From Thiodiazotropha sp040793985 (lineage in GTDB: Bacteria; Pseudomonadota; Gammaproteobacteria; Chromatiales; Chromatiaceae), in the NCBI GenBank assembly GCA_040793985.1, contig JBFNJI010000024.1, positions 186,001 through 250,000 of the forward strand: DNA of 64,000 nucleotides, in the 5' to 3' direction. This document shows positions 52,205 to 61,092 of this stretch, piece after piece. Position 1 is the first letter of the stretch. Each line of letters begins with the position of its first letter. The notes under the pieces were generated by a model, which was not told the origin of the DNA, did no database searches, and saw only the letters and a list, made by a program, of their open reading frames with translations. A program made the translations under genes and the position numbers.

Positions 52205-53597
52205 CGCTGGGTTTATTGCCCTTGTTTCTATGGCTGCGTCTTTTTCGACGACGGCCTCTGCCGCGGCGCCCCTGGTCGGTCATACTCTGCTTTTGCTGAC
52301 CGTTGGCCTGCTGAAAATCGGTCCACCACTTCCCAAGCTCGGTGTCGACCTCCCCCGCCTCGGCACGCAGCAAGAGAAAGTCATAGGCTGCCCGAAATCG
52401 GGGATGGGTCAACAGACGATAGGGTCGTTTACCCTGGCGTTGCTGAAACCGTGGTTGCAGCTGCCAGATATCACGCATCGGATAACTGAACCGTTTCGGA
52501 ATCGAGATGTGTCTGGTCTGTTCACTCAAGACATCGCTGGCAGCGCTCTGCAGGGCCTCGAGGGGTTGCATATCCTTGCTTACCAGCGCTTCATAGCGGA
52601 GTCTTACCGGTTCCCATAGCAGTACTGCAAACAGAAACGCGGGGGTAACCGATTTATCCTGCTGCAATCGGGTATCGGTGTTGGCCAATCCCCGGTTGAC
52701 AAAGGTGATGGGGAAGTCGTGATCTTCGTGGGAGAGGGCCTCTTCGGTTGCCGGGAAGAGTTGTCCAAAAAGCCCGTAGTGCCGTAGTTTCTCAAAGGTT
52801 TCCAGCGCCGAACCACCAAGAAAGAGTTTCAGCACCTCTTCATAGAGCCTGGCTGAAGGAACCTCCTTGAGCAGCGGTGCCAGGCGCAGCATCGGTGACT
52901 CCGTCTCCTGATCGATAATGAATCCCAGCTTGGCGGCAAAACGAACGGCCCTCAAGAGACGGACCGGGTCCTCTCTGAAACGACTCTCCGCGTCTCCCAA
53001 CAACCGGATCACGCCATTGCGCAGATCCGACATGCCATCGGCGAAATCGATTACCGTGAAATCACTGAGGTTGTAGTAGAGGGCATTGATGGTGAAATCC
53101 CGTCTCTGGGCATCATCCTCCAGCGTACCGTATACGTTGTCACGTAGGATCATGCCGTTTTCCACATGACGTTCGCCCTCTTCCGTTACCTGCCTGTTAC
53201 TGCGGAAAGTGGCGACTTCGATGATCTCCCGACCAAAATAGACATGGGCGAGACGGAAGCGCCTGCCTATCAAACGGCAGTTTCTGAAGACCGATTTGAC
53301 CTCTTCCGGCAGGGCACTGGTTGCCACGTCAAAATCCTTCGGTTCACGGCCAAGCAGCAGGTCGCGCACACCTCCACCCACCAGGTAGGCCTCATACCCG
53401 GTAGTGTTCAGCCGGGTGAGGACTCTTATCGCATTTCTGCTGATATTGGCACGGGAGATTGTGTGATCATCCCGAGCAATGACTGTAGGCGTCGCAACGT
53501 ATTTGCTTTCCGATCCGCCTGGAGGAGTGGAACCACGGATCAAGCCGGAGAATTTTGACTTCAGCCACTTGGCAGTTTGTTTCAAAGGTACGACCAC
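52197..53597 (-). CDS. pcnB: Poly(A) polymerase I
   Basis: Adds A tails to RNA 3' ends, marking them for decay. The 466-residue protein has the nucleotidyltransferase motif YLVGGGVRDLLLGREPKDFDVAT near residue 72 with the catalytic aspartates, RLIGRRFRLAHVYFG, RRDFTINALYYN near 166, and FREDPVRLLRAVRFAAKLGF near 208, which favours a poly(A) polymerase over a CCA enzyme. The C-terminus is very basic (RGRGRRRKRRSHRNK), as in E. coli PcnB. It starts the leftward pcnB-folK-kinase-pan run and diverges from tRNA-Glu. Confidence 0.94.
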   Translation of the reverse strand: MVVPLKQTAKWLKSKFSGLIRGSTPPGGSESKYVATPTVIARDDHTISRANISRNAIRVLTRLNTTGYEAYLVGGGVRDLLLGREPKDFDVATSALPEEVKSVFRNCRLIGRRFRLAHVYFGREIIEVATFRSNRQVTEEGERHVENGMILRDNVYGTLEDDAQRRDFTINALYYNLSDFTVIDFADGMSDLRNGVIRLLGDAESRFREDPVRLLRAVRFAAKLGFIIDQETESPMLRLAPLLKEVPSARLYEEVLKLFLGGSALETFEKLRHYGLFGQLFPATEEALSHEDHDFPITFVNRGLANTDTRLQQDKSVTPAFLFAVLLWEPVRLRYEALVSKDMQPLEALQSAASDVLSEQTRHISIPKRFSYPMRDIWQLQPRFQQRQGKRPYRLLTHPRFRAAYDFLLLRAEAGEVDTELGKWWTDFQQANGQQKQSMTDQGRRGRGRRRKRRSHRNKGNKPSDE

Positions 53598-53621
53598 TGA
53601 ACTATTTTTTTAACCAGGTGA

Positions 53622-53649
53622 TTGAGCCTGGCAACCAAGTCAGTATAAT
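53622..53649 (+). promoter_or_regulatory. Promoter of the tRNA-Glu gene
   Basis: TTGAGC (53622-53627) and a perfect TATAAT (53644-53649) are 16 bases apart. A start near 53656 lies about 14 bases before the tRNA. A GC-rich discriminator (ACCGCC) follows the -10 box, as is usual in stable RNA promoters. Confidence 0.75.
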
Positions 53650-53669
53650 ACCGCCTTTCGTAAGAAACT

Positions 53670-53744
53670 GCTCCCTTCGTCTAGTGGTTAGGACGCTGGC
53701 CTCTCACGCCGGTAACAGGGGTTCGAGTCCCCTAGGGAGTACCA
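53670..53744 (+). tRNA. tRNA-Glu (anticodon CTC)
   Basis: A 75-base tRNA with encoded CCA. The acceptor stem GCTCCCT pairs with AGGGAGT (a G-U at the end), the anticodon arm is CTGGC-CTCTCAC-GCCGG with anticodon CTC (reads GAG), and the T arm is CAGGG-GTTCGAG-TCCCCTG type. The body closely matches gammaproteobacterial tRNA-Glu (TTCGTCTAG in the D arm). It is a single gene with its own promoter and terminator. Confidence 0.97.
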
Positions 53745-53755
53745 TTTCGAGAAGA

Positions 53756-53780
53756 GGCCGCAAACTTGCGGCCTTTTTTT
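53756..53780 (+). terminator. Intrinsic terminator after tRNA-Glu
   Basis: GGCCGCAA (53756-53763), loop AC, and TTGCGGCC (53766-53773) form an 8-bp stem followed by seven T. It ends the tRNA transcript and touches the stop codon of the convergent galU gene. Confidence 0.9.
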
Positions 53781-54666
53781 ACAGGTCCTTGGACAACTCA
53801 CTGAGATATTTACGAAAATCATCTCCCAGTTCCTCATGTGACAGGCCATATTCAACACTGGCCTCGAGATATCCAAGCTTGCTTCCACAGTCGTAGCGCT
53901 TGCCTTTGACCCGGTAGACCCTGACCTTCTCATATTTCAGCAGCTCCGCGATGGCATCGGTGAGCTGTATTTCGCCGCCGGCACCGCGTTCTGTCTGCTT
54001 GATCAGCTCGAAGATGCGCGGGGTCAGGATATACCGACCCACCACCGCAAGATTGGAGGGCGCGTCCTCCGGTTTCGGTTTTTCCACGATGGAAGTGATG
54101 ACCGCCGACTCGCCATCATCCTCCTCGACCTCGACGATGCCGTATTTGTATGTCTCCTCGTGAGGTATCTCTTCAACGAGGATCACGCTGCATTGATAGC
54201 GCTCGTATATCTTGGCCATCTGCGCCATGGCGCCACCGACTCCCGCCTCACCGCGAATCAGGTCATCGGCCAGAATGACTGCAAACGGCTCATCCGCCAC
54301 AACCGGCTCGGCGCAGAGCACCGCATGTCCCAATCCCAAGGCCTCCGCTTGTCTTAAGTAGATGCAACTGACATCAGGAGGAAGCACGTTTTGCACCTTC
54401 TGCAGCAGTTCGGACTTCCCGGCCTCCTGGAGTTCACTCTCCAACTCATAGGCCTTGTCGAAATGATCTGGTATGGAGCGCTTATTACGGCCGGTGACAA
54501 ATACCAGTGACAATACACCCGCCTCTTCCGCCTCCTCCGCGGCGTATTGAATCAGGGGTTTGTCCACAATCGGCAGCATCTCCTTGGGATTGGCCTTGGT
54601 CGCGGGAAGAAAACGGGTCCCCATGCCCGCAACAGGGAATACTGCCTTTCTTATCTTTTTAACCAT
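53779..54666 (-). CDS. galU: UTP-glucose-1-phosphate uridylyltransferase
   Basis: Makes UDP-glucose for envelope polysaccharides. The 295-residue protein has KAVFPVAGMGTRFLPATKA near residue 6, KEMLPIVDKPLIQYA near 25, VFVTGRNKRSIPDHFD, LGLGHAVLCAEP, and GEIQLTDAI near 228. ATG 54666 has AGGAG upstream and fits the family start; a frame from 54726 adds unrelated residues. It shares glucose-1-phosphate with glgC but feeds a different pathway. Confidence 0.96.
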   Translation of the reverse strand: MVKKIRKAVFPVAGMGTRFLPATKANPKEMLPIVDKPLIQYAAEEAEEAGVLSLVFVTGRNKRSIPDHFDKAYELESELQEAGKSELLQKVQNVLPPDVSCIYLRQAEALGLGHAVLCAEPVVADEPFAVILADDLIRGEAGVGGAMAQMAKIYERYQCSVILVEEIPHEETYKYGIVEVEEDDGESAVITSIVEKPKPEDAPSNLAVVGRYILTPRIFELIKQTERGAGGEIQLTDAIAELLKYEKVRVYRVKGKRYDCGSKLGYLEASVEYGLSHEELGDDFRKYLSELSKDL

Positions 54667-54820
54667 CACAACTCCTCTCAAGCCTAGTAACAACGGCGCC
54701 TTATTGATGCCCGCATGCGGACGCATCGGCCGCCTCGAAATTGATCCTGTTCAGCATACAGTTTTCCTTGAAACAGGTCCCTATCATTGATCATCCCACT
54801 GTGCCGGTATCCCAACACTG

Positions 54821-55528
54821 TTATAAATTGGCGGCAATCTCCCGATTGATCGATTGCAGTGCCCCCACCGGATCTGCCGCCCCGGTAATCGGTCTGCCCA
54901 CGACCAGATAACTCGATCCCGCGCTGATTGCCTCTGCGGGAGCCATCACCCTTCGCTGGTCGTCCTGGGTTGCCTGTTTTGGACGCACGCCGGGAGTCAC
55001 GAGAAGGAACCCATCCCCTAAATCCCGACGCAGCATCGCCGCCTCCCTGGGGGAGCAAACCACACCATCGAGACCCGCCTGTTGGGTCAGCCCGGCAAGT
55101 CGTGAGACATTCTCCGCCGGATCGCCGGAAAACCCGATCTCGTGGATCTCCTCGTCTGAGAGGCTGGTAAGGATGGTAACCGCAACCAGCAATGGCCGAT
55201 GACTCTTGCCTTCCAGGCGCTCGCGGGCTGTCTCCATCATTCTGCGGCCACCGGATGCATGCAGATTGATCATCCACACACCGAGATCCGCGGCCGCATC
55301 ACAGGCCGCGGCCACGGTATTGGGAATATCATGGAACTTCAGATCGAGAAACAGATCGAAACCGCGATCTCTCAGCGCCTCGACAAGGGGAGGGCCGAAA
55401 CGGGTAAACATCTCCTTGCCCAACTTGAGCCGGCAGAGCGAAGGGTCCAGGCGTTCAACAAGGGCCAGGGCCTTCCCCTGATCTGCATAGTCAAGTGCGA
55501 CAATGACCCTGGAATCACTGCTGTTCAT
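54821..55528 (-). CDS. pyrF: Orotidine-5'-phosphate decarboxylase
   Basis: Converts OMP to UMP, the last step of UMP synthesis. The 235-residue barrel enzyme has VIVALDYADQGKALALV near residue 8, LKLGKEMFTRFGP, the catalytic FLDLKFHDIPNTV (Asp-Lys-Asp tetrad) near 60, and LVTPGVRP near 183. It lies 44 bp after lapB on the same strand, the conserved lapA-lapB-pyrF order of gammaproteobacteria. Confidence 0.97.
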   Translation of the reverse strand: MNSSDSRVIVALDYADQGKALALVERLDPSLCRLKLGKEMFTRFGPPLVEALRDRGFDLFLDLKFHDIPNTVAAACDAAADLGVWMINLHASGGRRMMETARERLEGKSHRPLLVAVTILTSLSDEEIHEIGFSGDPAENVSRLAGLTQQAGLDGVVCSPREAAMLRRDLGDGFLLVTPGVRPKQATQDDQRRVMAPAEAISAGSSYLVVGRPITGAADPVGALQSINREIAANL

Positions 55529-55572
55529 ATCTTCTTCCCCTTATGTTGCTAGCTGGGTCTGGAGGATGCGTT

Positions 55573-56760
55573 TTATGTCAGAGCATTGGCCTTGATGCTG
55601 CGGGTAAGCCCCTGCTGGGGTTTGATTTCTCCCCAGGTCTTGCAGCTTGGGCAGTGCCAATGCAGTTTTTTCGCGGTAAAGCCACAGTGCTCGCACTGAT
55701 AGGCCGGTTGTCTCTCCAGCAGTTTCATGACTGATTGCAGGAGCACTTCCAAGGTCTCCCTGGGACTCTCTTCGCTGCGCTGCAGATTCAATCTGACCAA
55801 GCGCTCCAGGCCCTTTAAGTCGGGTGCCTCTTCCAAATGTCTCAACATGGCATCCACAGCGGCGCCTGCACCCTCTTTTTCCACAATCATCTCGGAGAGT
55901 ATCATCATCGCTTCCGTGCAATGGTGGCGTTCGTACAACTGCTGCAGATATTCAAAGAGTTCAGACTGTCTGCCGAGTTTTCTGTAACACTCGACCAATC
56001 TTGGCAGAACCTCCGAAAGGTAGATGGGGTCGTTGTCCTCAACCTGCTGCAACAGCTTGACCACTGATCGGCAATCCCCCCGGGTATAATCGATCTCCGC
56101 CTGCAACAGCAACGCACGCACATTGCTCCGCTGCACCTGCTGAGCCCGTTTCAGATATCCCTCTGCCGACAAGATATTCTGTTCGCTCAACATCTGCTCA
56201 GCCAATTCGCAATAGAAATGGGCGACTGCGTTCGGCAGTGACGGATATTGCGATACCGATATCTTCTCGGCAACGTCAAGACATCGCTGCCACTCTTTCT
56301 CCTGCTGATAGATCTCCAACAGGTAGGTATAGGCCTGCTCGTTATAGAGTCGCAGCTCCGTCAATTCGAGAAACAGATTCTCGGCGCGATCGAAGAGGCC
56401 CGCCCGCATGTAGTCCTGTCCCAGCTCGAGCAGGGCCTGGGCACGCTGTTCACGGTTCAGGCTGGGTCTGGCTATCAGGTTTTGGTGGATACGGATGGCA
56501 CGATCCACCTCTCCGCGTCGACGAAACAGATTACCCAGGGCGAGATGGGTTTCCACGGTGTCGCTGTCCACATCCAGCAATTCGATGAAAAGATCGATTG
56601 CCTTATCCGGCTGCTCATTCAACAGATAGTTGAGTCCCTTGAAGTAGACAGGCGCGATCTGTTGTGGCTGCTTCTGTTTTTTTCTCACCATACCACGCCG
56701 GGCCGTATACCATCCGGATGCGGCAGCCACAGGCAGCAACAGAAGCAGTAGCTCAATCAC
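55573..56760 (-). CDS. lapB: Lipopolysaccharide assembly protein LapB
   Basis: Inner-membrane adaptor that regulates LpxC turnover by FtsH and so balances lipopolysaccharide synthesis. The 395-residue protein starts with a membrane helix (about 1-18), has nine or so TPR-like repeats (residues 40-350), for example VETHLALGNLFRRRGEVDRAI, and ends with a rubredoxin-type zinc knuckle CEHCGFTAKKLHWHCPSCKTWG near residue 362-383. Four zinc cysteines are intact. It follows lapA by 90 bp. Confidence 0.96.
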   Translation of the reverse strand: MIELLLLLLPVAAASGWYTARRGMVRKKQKQPQQIAPVYFKGLNYLLNEQPDKAIDLFIELLDVDSDTVETHLALGNLFRRRGEVDRAIRIHQNLIARPSLNREQRAQALLELGQDYMRAGLFDRAENLFLELTELRLYNEQAYTYLLEIYQQEKEWQRCLDVAEKISVSQYPSLPNAVAHFYCELAEQMLSEQNILSAEGYLKRAQQVQRSNVRALLLQAEIDYTRGDCRSVVKLLQQVEDNDPIYLSEVLPRLVECYRKLGRQSELFEYLQQLYERHHCTEAMMILSEMIVEKEGAGAAVDAMLRHLEEAPDLKGLERLVRLNLQRSEESPRETLEVLLQSVMKLLERQPAYQCEHCGFTAKKLHWHCPSCKTWGEIKPQQGLTRSIKANALT

Positions 56761-56850
56761 CCGTCACCTCGACCACGACCTCCTGTTATGAGAATCGATT
56801 CCCCATGGCGACAGAATTTTACCTGTAGGATAAAGCGCATATGAAGACTC

Positions 56851-57138
56851 TCACTGCTCCTTCAATGGCAGGGCACGAAGATTGTTAACCTCTTCACTTA
56901 CCATTTGACTGCGCCTTTTGAGGGTATGGATCTCCCTTTTTAGTGCCAAGACCTTTCCGGTCCCTGCCAAGACCCCCAACACCACACCCAAGCCCAAGGC
57001 AATTGTCACGACCAGAGACAAAGGAAGATCCCGACTGCCGAAATAGTAGTTAAACCCGACAGGATCCGCATTGAGAACAGCGAAAACCGCGCCCAAAATC
57101 ATGATCAGAAAAATTATTACGAGTTTAATAAATCGCAT
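56851..57138 (-). CDS. lapA: Lipopolysaccharide assembly protein LapA domain protein
   Basis: A 95-residue protein of the LapA/DUF1049 family, a partner gene of lapB. It has two membrane helices (about 4-24 and 41-63) separated by ADPVGFNYYFGSRDLPLSL, then a cytoplasmic coiled-coil-like segment (LKREIHTLKRRSQMVSEEVNNLR). In E. coli the LapA/LapB pair acts in lipopolysaccharide transport and LpxC control. In many relatives ihfB and rpsA precede lapA, but here the neighbour is fliK, 284 bp away. Confidence 0.92.
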   Translation of the reverse strand: MRFIKLVIIFLIMILGAVFAVLNADPVGFNYYFGSRDLPLSLVVTIALGLGVVLGVLAGTGKVLALKREIHTLKRRSQMVSEEVNNLRALPLKEQ

Positions 57139-57422
57139 CGGATCAACCGTATTTCACACTCAGACGACCATTCTCGCCTACTGCCGTCCAGTTTGAAATA
57201 GCCAAAATGGCGGATCGGGGGTAGAGAAGGCGGAGTTTTTGCCTAGGTCACAATTGTTTTCATCGAAATTTGCCCCTGTCATTGCGCAATTCAGGGACGG
57301 TCGATGGGAGATCGGCGATGTGCGTTCTGCACCAAGGCGGAATCAACAACGGATATCGCCGCTAACCCGGTGGGTGCTGATATAGAGCCGGACCCTGCCC
57401 GACAGCCGTGAATGGGCGGATG

Positions 57423-58424
57423 CTAGGCGTAGATATCCAAGAGGCCATCGCTGCCTGCAATCCACAGTCGATGGGTTGTTGGTGTTTGCTCATGGAGTAG
57501 CGGATCACCGCTGACATGTCCATTGCTTGCTGACCGGGCTTTTTCATCCTGCTGAGATTCGCCGGCCTGCCGTTGGCCCACATCGACATTGGCAAGATTG
57601 AGATTGATCTCGCCGAACTGCTCCCGCAAGCGTGGAATCGAGGCCTCCAGGGCCTCCCTCGTGGGGGCCTGCGTAGTAACAAAGGTGACGCTGGTCTGGT
57701 CATTTTGCACCGATATCCTAATCTCCAGCGGTCCCAGGTTGGGAGGATTGAGCTTGATCTCGGCCTGTTGGATATTATTACCGACCATCCATTGGATTCG
57801 TTCACCCATCGCCCGGTCCCACCCGGGCTGACCCAGCGGTATATCCAGCGGCATAACGATCGATGGCCTTATCCCGGCGGACGAATTTGCCAACGCCTGC
57901 GGTGAGAGGAGCGACAACTGCCCCGAGGGCTCCATCGACCTCCCCACTTCAACCAGCTGTTTCCCGAAATCGGTCAGCTGCAGCGTCAACTCCCGGGCCT
58001 GACCTGTGTCGGCCAGCTTCTGGATCAGCAACCCGGGTTGCAACGATTGCGATTGTGACAGTGGCTGCATGGGTTTGAGCAGCGCACTCTCCGCCAGCCC
58101 GGACTCGGTCAACAGGGATTGCTGCTGCGACGGCGGAAACGGCAAGGGTTTGCCGTCCACAAGGAGTGAGAACGGCAAGACTCTGCCATCACCGGCTTGC
58201 ATTGCCTGGCCCTGCATGGACTCGCCAGGCCCTGTTGGCAGGGAGAGAAGCAGGACGGTCTCTTCACCCTGGGCCAGTAACAGCTCGTTTAAGGCCTGAT
58301 CGAACGATACCCCGATAATCTCCCCATTAGCCGTGGCCTGGGCGAATAGATCACCTGCTTCGGCGGGATTGGCGGTTGCTGGCTTATCCCCCTGTGCCTG
58401 GGGCATGAGTGCTATCTGTATCAT
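57423..58424 (-). CDS. fliK: Flagellar hook-length control protein FliK
   Basis: Measures and limits flagellar hook length and switches export to filament proteins. The 333-residue protein has a variable Gln/Pro/Leu-rich N-terminal half and a conserved C-terminal Flg_hook domain: ERIQWMVGNNIQQAEIKLNPPNLGPLEIRI near residue 205, then VTFVTTQAPTREALEASIPRLREQF. No other flagellar gene lies near. A sigma-54-type promoter (58466-58481) lies 42 bp upstream. The isolation from the fli cluster is unusual. Confidence 0.9.
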   Translation of the reverse strand: MIQIALMPQAQGDKPATANPAEAGDLFAQATANGEIIGVSFDQALNELLLAQGEETVLLLSLPTGPGESMQGQAMQAGDGRVLPFSLLVDGKPLPFPPSQQQSLLTESGLAESALLKPMQPLSQSQSLQPGLLIQKLADTGQARELTLQLTDFGKQLVEVGRSMEPSGQLSLLSPQALANSSAGIRPSIVMPLDIPLGQPGWDRAMGERIQWMVGNNIQQAEIKLNPPNLGPLEIRISVQNDQTSVTFVTTQAPTREALEASIPRLREQFGEINLNLANVDVGQRQAGESQQDEKARSASNGHVSGDPLLHEQTPTTHRLWIAGSDGLLDIYA

Positions 58425-58465
58425 GGCTAAACCTGTCGTTGTCGCATCCAGTCGACAATAAGGAA

Positions 58466-58481
58466 TGCAGGTTCCGGGCCA
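58466..58481 (-). promoter_or_regulatory. Sigma-54-type promoter before fliK
   Basis: On the minus strand TGGCCCG-GAAC-CTGCA matches the consensus TGGCACG-N4-TTGCW with two mismatches and the exact 12-base spacing of GG and GC. The start would be near 58455, about 31 bases before the fliK ATG. Hook-related genes are often RpoN-controlled in gammaproteobacteria. Confidence 0.55.
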
Positions 58482-58485
58482 GCTT

Positions 58486-58974
58486 TTACAGAGTCAGATC
58501 CTGAGGGGTCGCACGACGCCACTCCGCCGTGCGCAGGAGCCACTCACCTTCGCTCTGCGCCACAAAGAGGAGCCGTACTCGTAGCAGATCTCCGCGCCAC
58601 TGCGAGAGCCCTTCCTCCACCTCCCGGGGAGAGCCGGCCAGTCCGGCGAAGACAACAACTTCCGCAGCCGCTTCGGGTAGCAATTTGATCTTATCTATCT
58701 TGGAGAGTATATGAACCGATTTGTGGCGCATGAAATAGCCGACAAGCATCGCCTTCAGTGCCCTGAAATCACGCCCTTCCTTATCGCCGTATGCTGGATC
58801 AACCAAGGCCATGGCTGATGAGAGATCGCGGGCTTCGAGATGGATTTCGGCCTGATTCAACAGGTCCCTCAGCTGCTCCTCCGCACTCAACGGCCGGTCA
58901 TCACTGCAGGCAGCAGCCAGCATTGCAAGACACAGCAGGAGAATGGTGGGGCGGCGACTTGGAGAGATGGCCAC
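58486..58974 (-). CDS. Predicted lipoprotein, unrecognised
   Basis: A 162-residue protein with a lipoprotein signal: a basic start, a hydrophobic stretch (about residues 11-21) and the lipobox LAAAC with Cys23. The mature part has a helical beginning (EEQLRDLLNQAEIHLEARD), then YGDKEGRDFRALKAMLVGYFMRHKSVHIL, and beta-rich VRLLFVAQSEGEWLLRTAEWRRA. The layout recalls NTF2-like folds, but I do not recognise a family. It lies 2 bp after dapB on the same strand, so it is probably co-transcribed. Confidence 0.75.
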   Translation of the reverse strand: MAISPSRRPTILLLCLAMLAAACSDDRPLSAEEQLRDLLNQAEIHLEARDLSSAMALVDPAYGDKEGRDFRALKAMLVGYFMRHKSVHILSKIDKIKLLPEAAAEVVVFAGLAGSPREVEEGLSQWRGDLLRVRLLFVAQSEGEWLLRTAEWRRATPQDLTL

Positions 58975-58976
58975 GG

Positions 58977-59780
58977 CTATCTCAGACTCAATACATCCTG
59001 CATATCGAACAGCCCCGTCTCTTTAGACACCACCCAGGCGGCCGCGCGCATGGCGCCGCGGGCAAAATTCATCCGGTTTGATGCCTTGTGCGCAACCTCA
59101 ACTCGCTCACCCTCCATGGCAAACCAGACGCTGTGCTCGCCGACTACATCTCCCGCGCGGATGGTCTCGAAGCCGATGGTCTTGCCATCCCGCGGGCCGG
59201 TCTTACCCTCCCGGCCATAGACGGCACACGTCTTCAAATCCCGTCCGAGGGTATCGGCTACTACCTCACCCAGCCTCAATGCGGTGCCGGAGGGGGCATC
59301 GACCTTGTGCCTGTGGTGCGCCTCGATAATCTCTATATCCGCATCATCTCCCAATGTTTTTGCGGCCATCTCGACCAGTTTGAAGCAGAGATTGACCCCA
59401 ACGCTCATATTTGGCGCGAAAACGATCGCTATATCCCCGGCGCCGTCATTCAGGGTCTGTTTTTCAACTTCACTGAGACCGGTAGTGCCGATCACCATGC
59501 GCTTCCCCGCCTCGCGGCAGATCGACAGGTGCTTCAGGGTGGCAGAGGGCGCGGTAAAATCGATCACCACATCGAAATCATCGACCACCGCTTGCAGATC
59601 GGAGACCAGGGCTACACCCAGCGGGCCGACACCCGCCAGTACGCCGGCATCATGTCCAAGAAAACTGCTCTCCTGATGCTCTGTTGCCGCACTCAATGTC
59701 AATCCCCCGGTCTCATGCACAGCCGTAACCAGGGATCGTCCCATGCGCCCCGCTGCACCAACCACTGCGATTCTTGTCAT
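58977..59780 (-). CDS. dapB: 4-hydroxy-tetrahydrodipicolinate reductase
   Basis: NAD(P)H-dependent step of lysine and diaminopimelate synthesis. The 267-residue protein has IAVVGAAGRMGRSLV at the N-terminus, DFTAPSATLKHL, VIGTTGLSE near 97, and the catalytic motif EAHHRHKVDAPSGTALRLGE near 153-172. It follows dnaJ by 23 bp, the common dnaJ-dapB order. carA and carB, which often follow, are absent here. Confidence 0.97.
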   Translation of the reverse strand: MTRIAVVGAAGRMGRSLVTAVHETGGLTLSAATEHQESSFLGHDAGVLAGVGPLGVALVSDLQAVVDDFDVVIDFTAPSATLKHLSICREAGKRMVIGTTGLSEVEKQTLNDGAGDIAIVFAPNMSVGVNLCFKLVEMAAKTLGDDADIEIIEAHHRHKVDAPSGTALRLGEVVADTLGRDLKTCAVYGREGKTGPRDGKTIGFETIRAGDVVGEHSVWFAMEGERVEVAHKASNRMNFARGAMRAAAWVVSKETGLFDMQDVLSLR

Positions 59781-59803
59781 TCGATCCGCCCCTTAAGAGA
59801 TCT

Positions 59804-60943
59804 TTAAAAACCCATGTTTTCGAAAAACTTTTTCACCCCGTCGACCCATGTGGTGGAGTGCGGGCTGTGCCTCGCACCACCCTTCTGCATGGTCTCGTCA
59901 AGGCGTTTGAACAGCTCTTCCTGTTCGCTTGTCAACTTGACCGGCGTCTCCACCAATACCCGGCACAGCAAATCACCCAGGGGACCGCCGCGTACCGGCT
60001 TGACACCCTTGCCACGCATACGGAACAGGCGTCCGGTCTGCGTGCCCGCGGGAATCTTGAGGATCACCTTGCCATCCAGGGTAGGGACCTCCAGCTCTCC
60101 ACCCAAGGCCGCGACAGCGAAGCTGATCGGCACTTCACAATAGAGGTGGTTGTCCTCCCGGGAGAAGATCTCGTGGGGTTTCACCGCTACCTGCACATAG
60201 AGATCGCCTGGCGGTCCGCCACTCTCCCCCGCCTCACCCTCGCCGGCGAGACGGATCCGGTCACCGGAATCGACACCGGGCGGTACCTTGACCGAGAGGG
60301 TCTTGTGTTCCTGGATACGCCCCTGACCGTGACAACTGGGACAGGGATCCTCGATTATGGTCCCTTTGCCGTGACAGCGCGGACAGGTCTGCTGTACGGA
60401 GAAGAAGCCCTGCTGCATGCGGACTTGGCCATGGCCGCCGCAGGTATCGCAGGTCTTGGGTGTGGTGCCCTTTTTGGCGCCGCTGCCGCCGCAGAGATCA
60501 CACTTCACCAGGGTCGGCACCCTGATCTTGACTGTGGTACCCGCTACCGCATCCTCCAGTGAAAGCTGCAGGTTGTAGCGTAGATCGGCACCGCGATGGA
60601 CACGGGAGCCACCACCCGGGCCACGTCCGCCACCGAAGATATCGCCGAACACATCACCGAATATATCTGAAAAATTGGCGCTGCCGCCGCCAAAGCCGCC
60701 GCCCATGCTCGGATCCACACCGGCGTGTCCGAACTGGTCATAGGTTGCCCGCTTTTGCGCATCGGTCAATACTTCGTAGGCCTCCTTGGCCTCCTTGAAC
60801 TTCTCTTCGGCATCATTTGCTGCATCTCCGGTATTGCGATCCGGATGGTATTTCATGGCAAGGCGTCTGTAGGCCTTTTTGATATCGGCCTCACTGGCAT
60901 TCTTGTTGACGCCAAGAACTTCATAATAATCGCGTTTAGCCAT
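59804..60943 (-). CDS. dnaJ: Chaperone protein DnaJ
   Basis: Hsp40 co-chaperone that delivers substrates to DnaK and stimulates its ATPase. The 379-residue type I protein has the J domain with HPD (MKYHPDRN near 33), a Gly/Phe-rich linker (about 70-115), four CxxCxGxG zinc repeats (CDLCGGSG, CDTCGGHG, CPRCHGKG, CPSCHGQG, about 147-212), and the C-terminal substrate domains. It is separated from dnaK by an intrinsic terminator. Confidence 0.98.
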   Translation of the reverse strand: MAKRDYYEVLGVNKNASEADIKKAYRRLAMKYHPDRNTGDAANDAEEKFKEAKEAYEVLTDAQKRATYDQFGHAGVDPSMGGGFGGGSANFSDIFGDVFGDIFGGGRGPGGGSRVHRGADLRYNLQLSLEDAVAGTTVKIRVPTLVKCDLCGGSGAKKGTTPKTCDTCGGHGQVRMQQGFFSVQQTCPRCHGKGTIIEDPCPSCHGQGRIQEHKTLSVKVPPGVDSGDRIRLAGEGEAGESGGPPGDLYVQVAVKPHEIFSREDNHLYCEVPISFAVAALGGELEVPTLDGKVILKIPAGTQTGRLFRMRGKGVKPVRGGPLGDLLCRVLVETPVKLTSEQEELFKRLDETMQKGGARHSPHSTTWVDGVKKFFENMGF

Positions 60944-61035
60944 GGTTATTATCTTTTACTACCGTTATATGTTGTCTCAGATCATCCACCCGATTACGCA
61001 AATGCCGGTTATCTGTTTTCAGCTCGCATAACGCC

Positions 61036-61072
61036 AAAAACCGCACATTGGTCGGGAGGCCAATGCGCGGTT
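61036..61072 (-). terminator. Intrinsic terminator between dnaK and dnaJ
   Basis: On the minus strand AACCGCGCATTGG (61072-61060) pairs with CCAATGTGCGGTT (61051-61039) with one G-U, an 8-base loop, and TTTTT including the stem end. It lies 21 bp past the dnaK stop. Partial read-through would set less DnaJ than DnaK. Confidence 0.8.
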
Positions 61073-61092
61073 TATCCGATCAGGTTCTAGGA

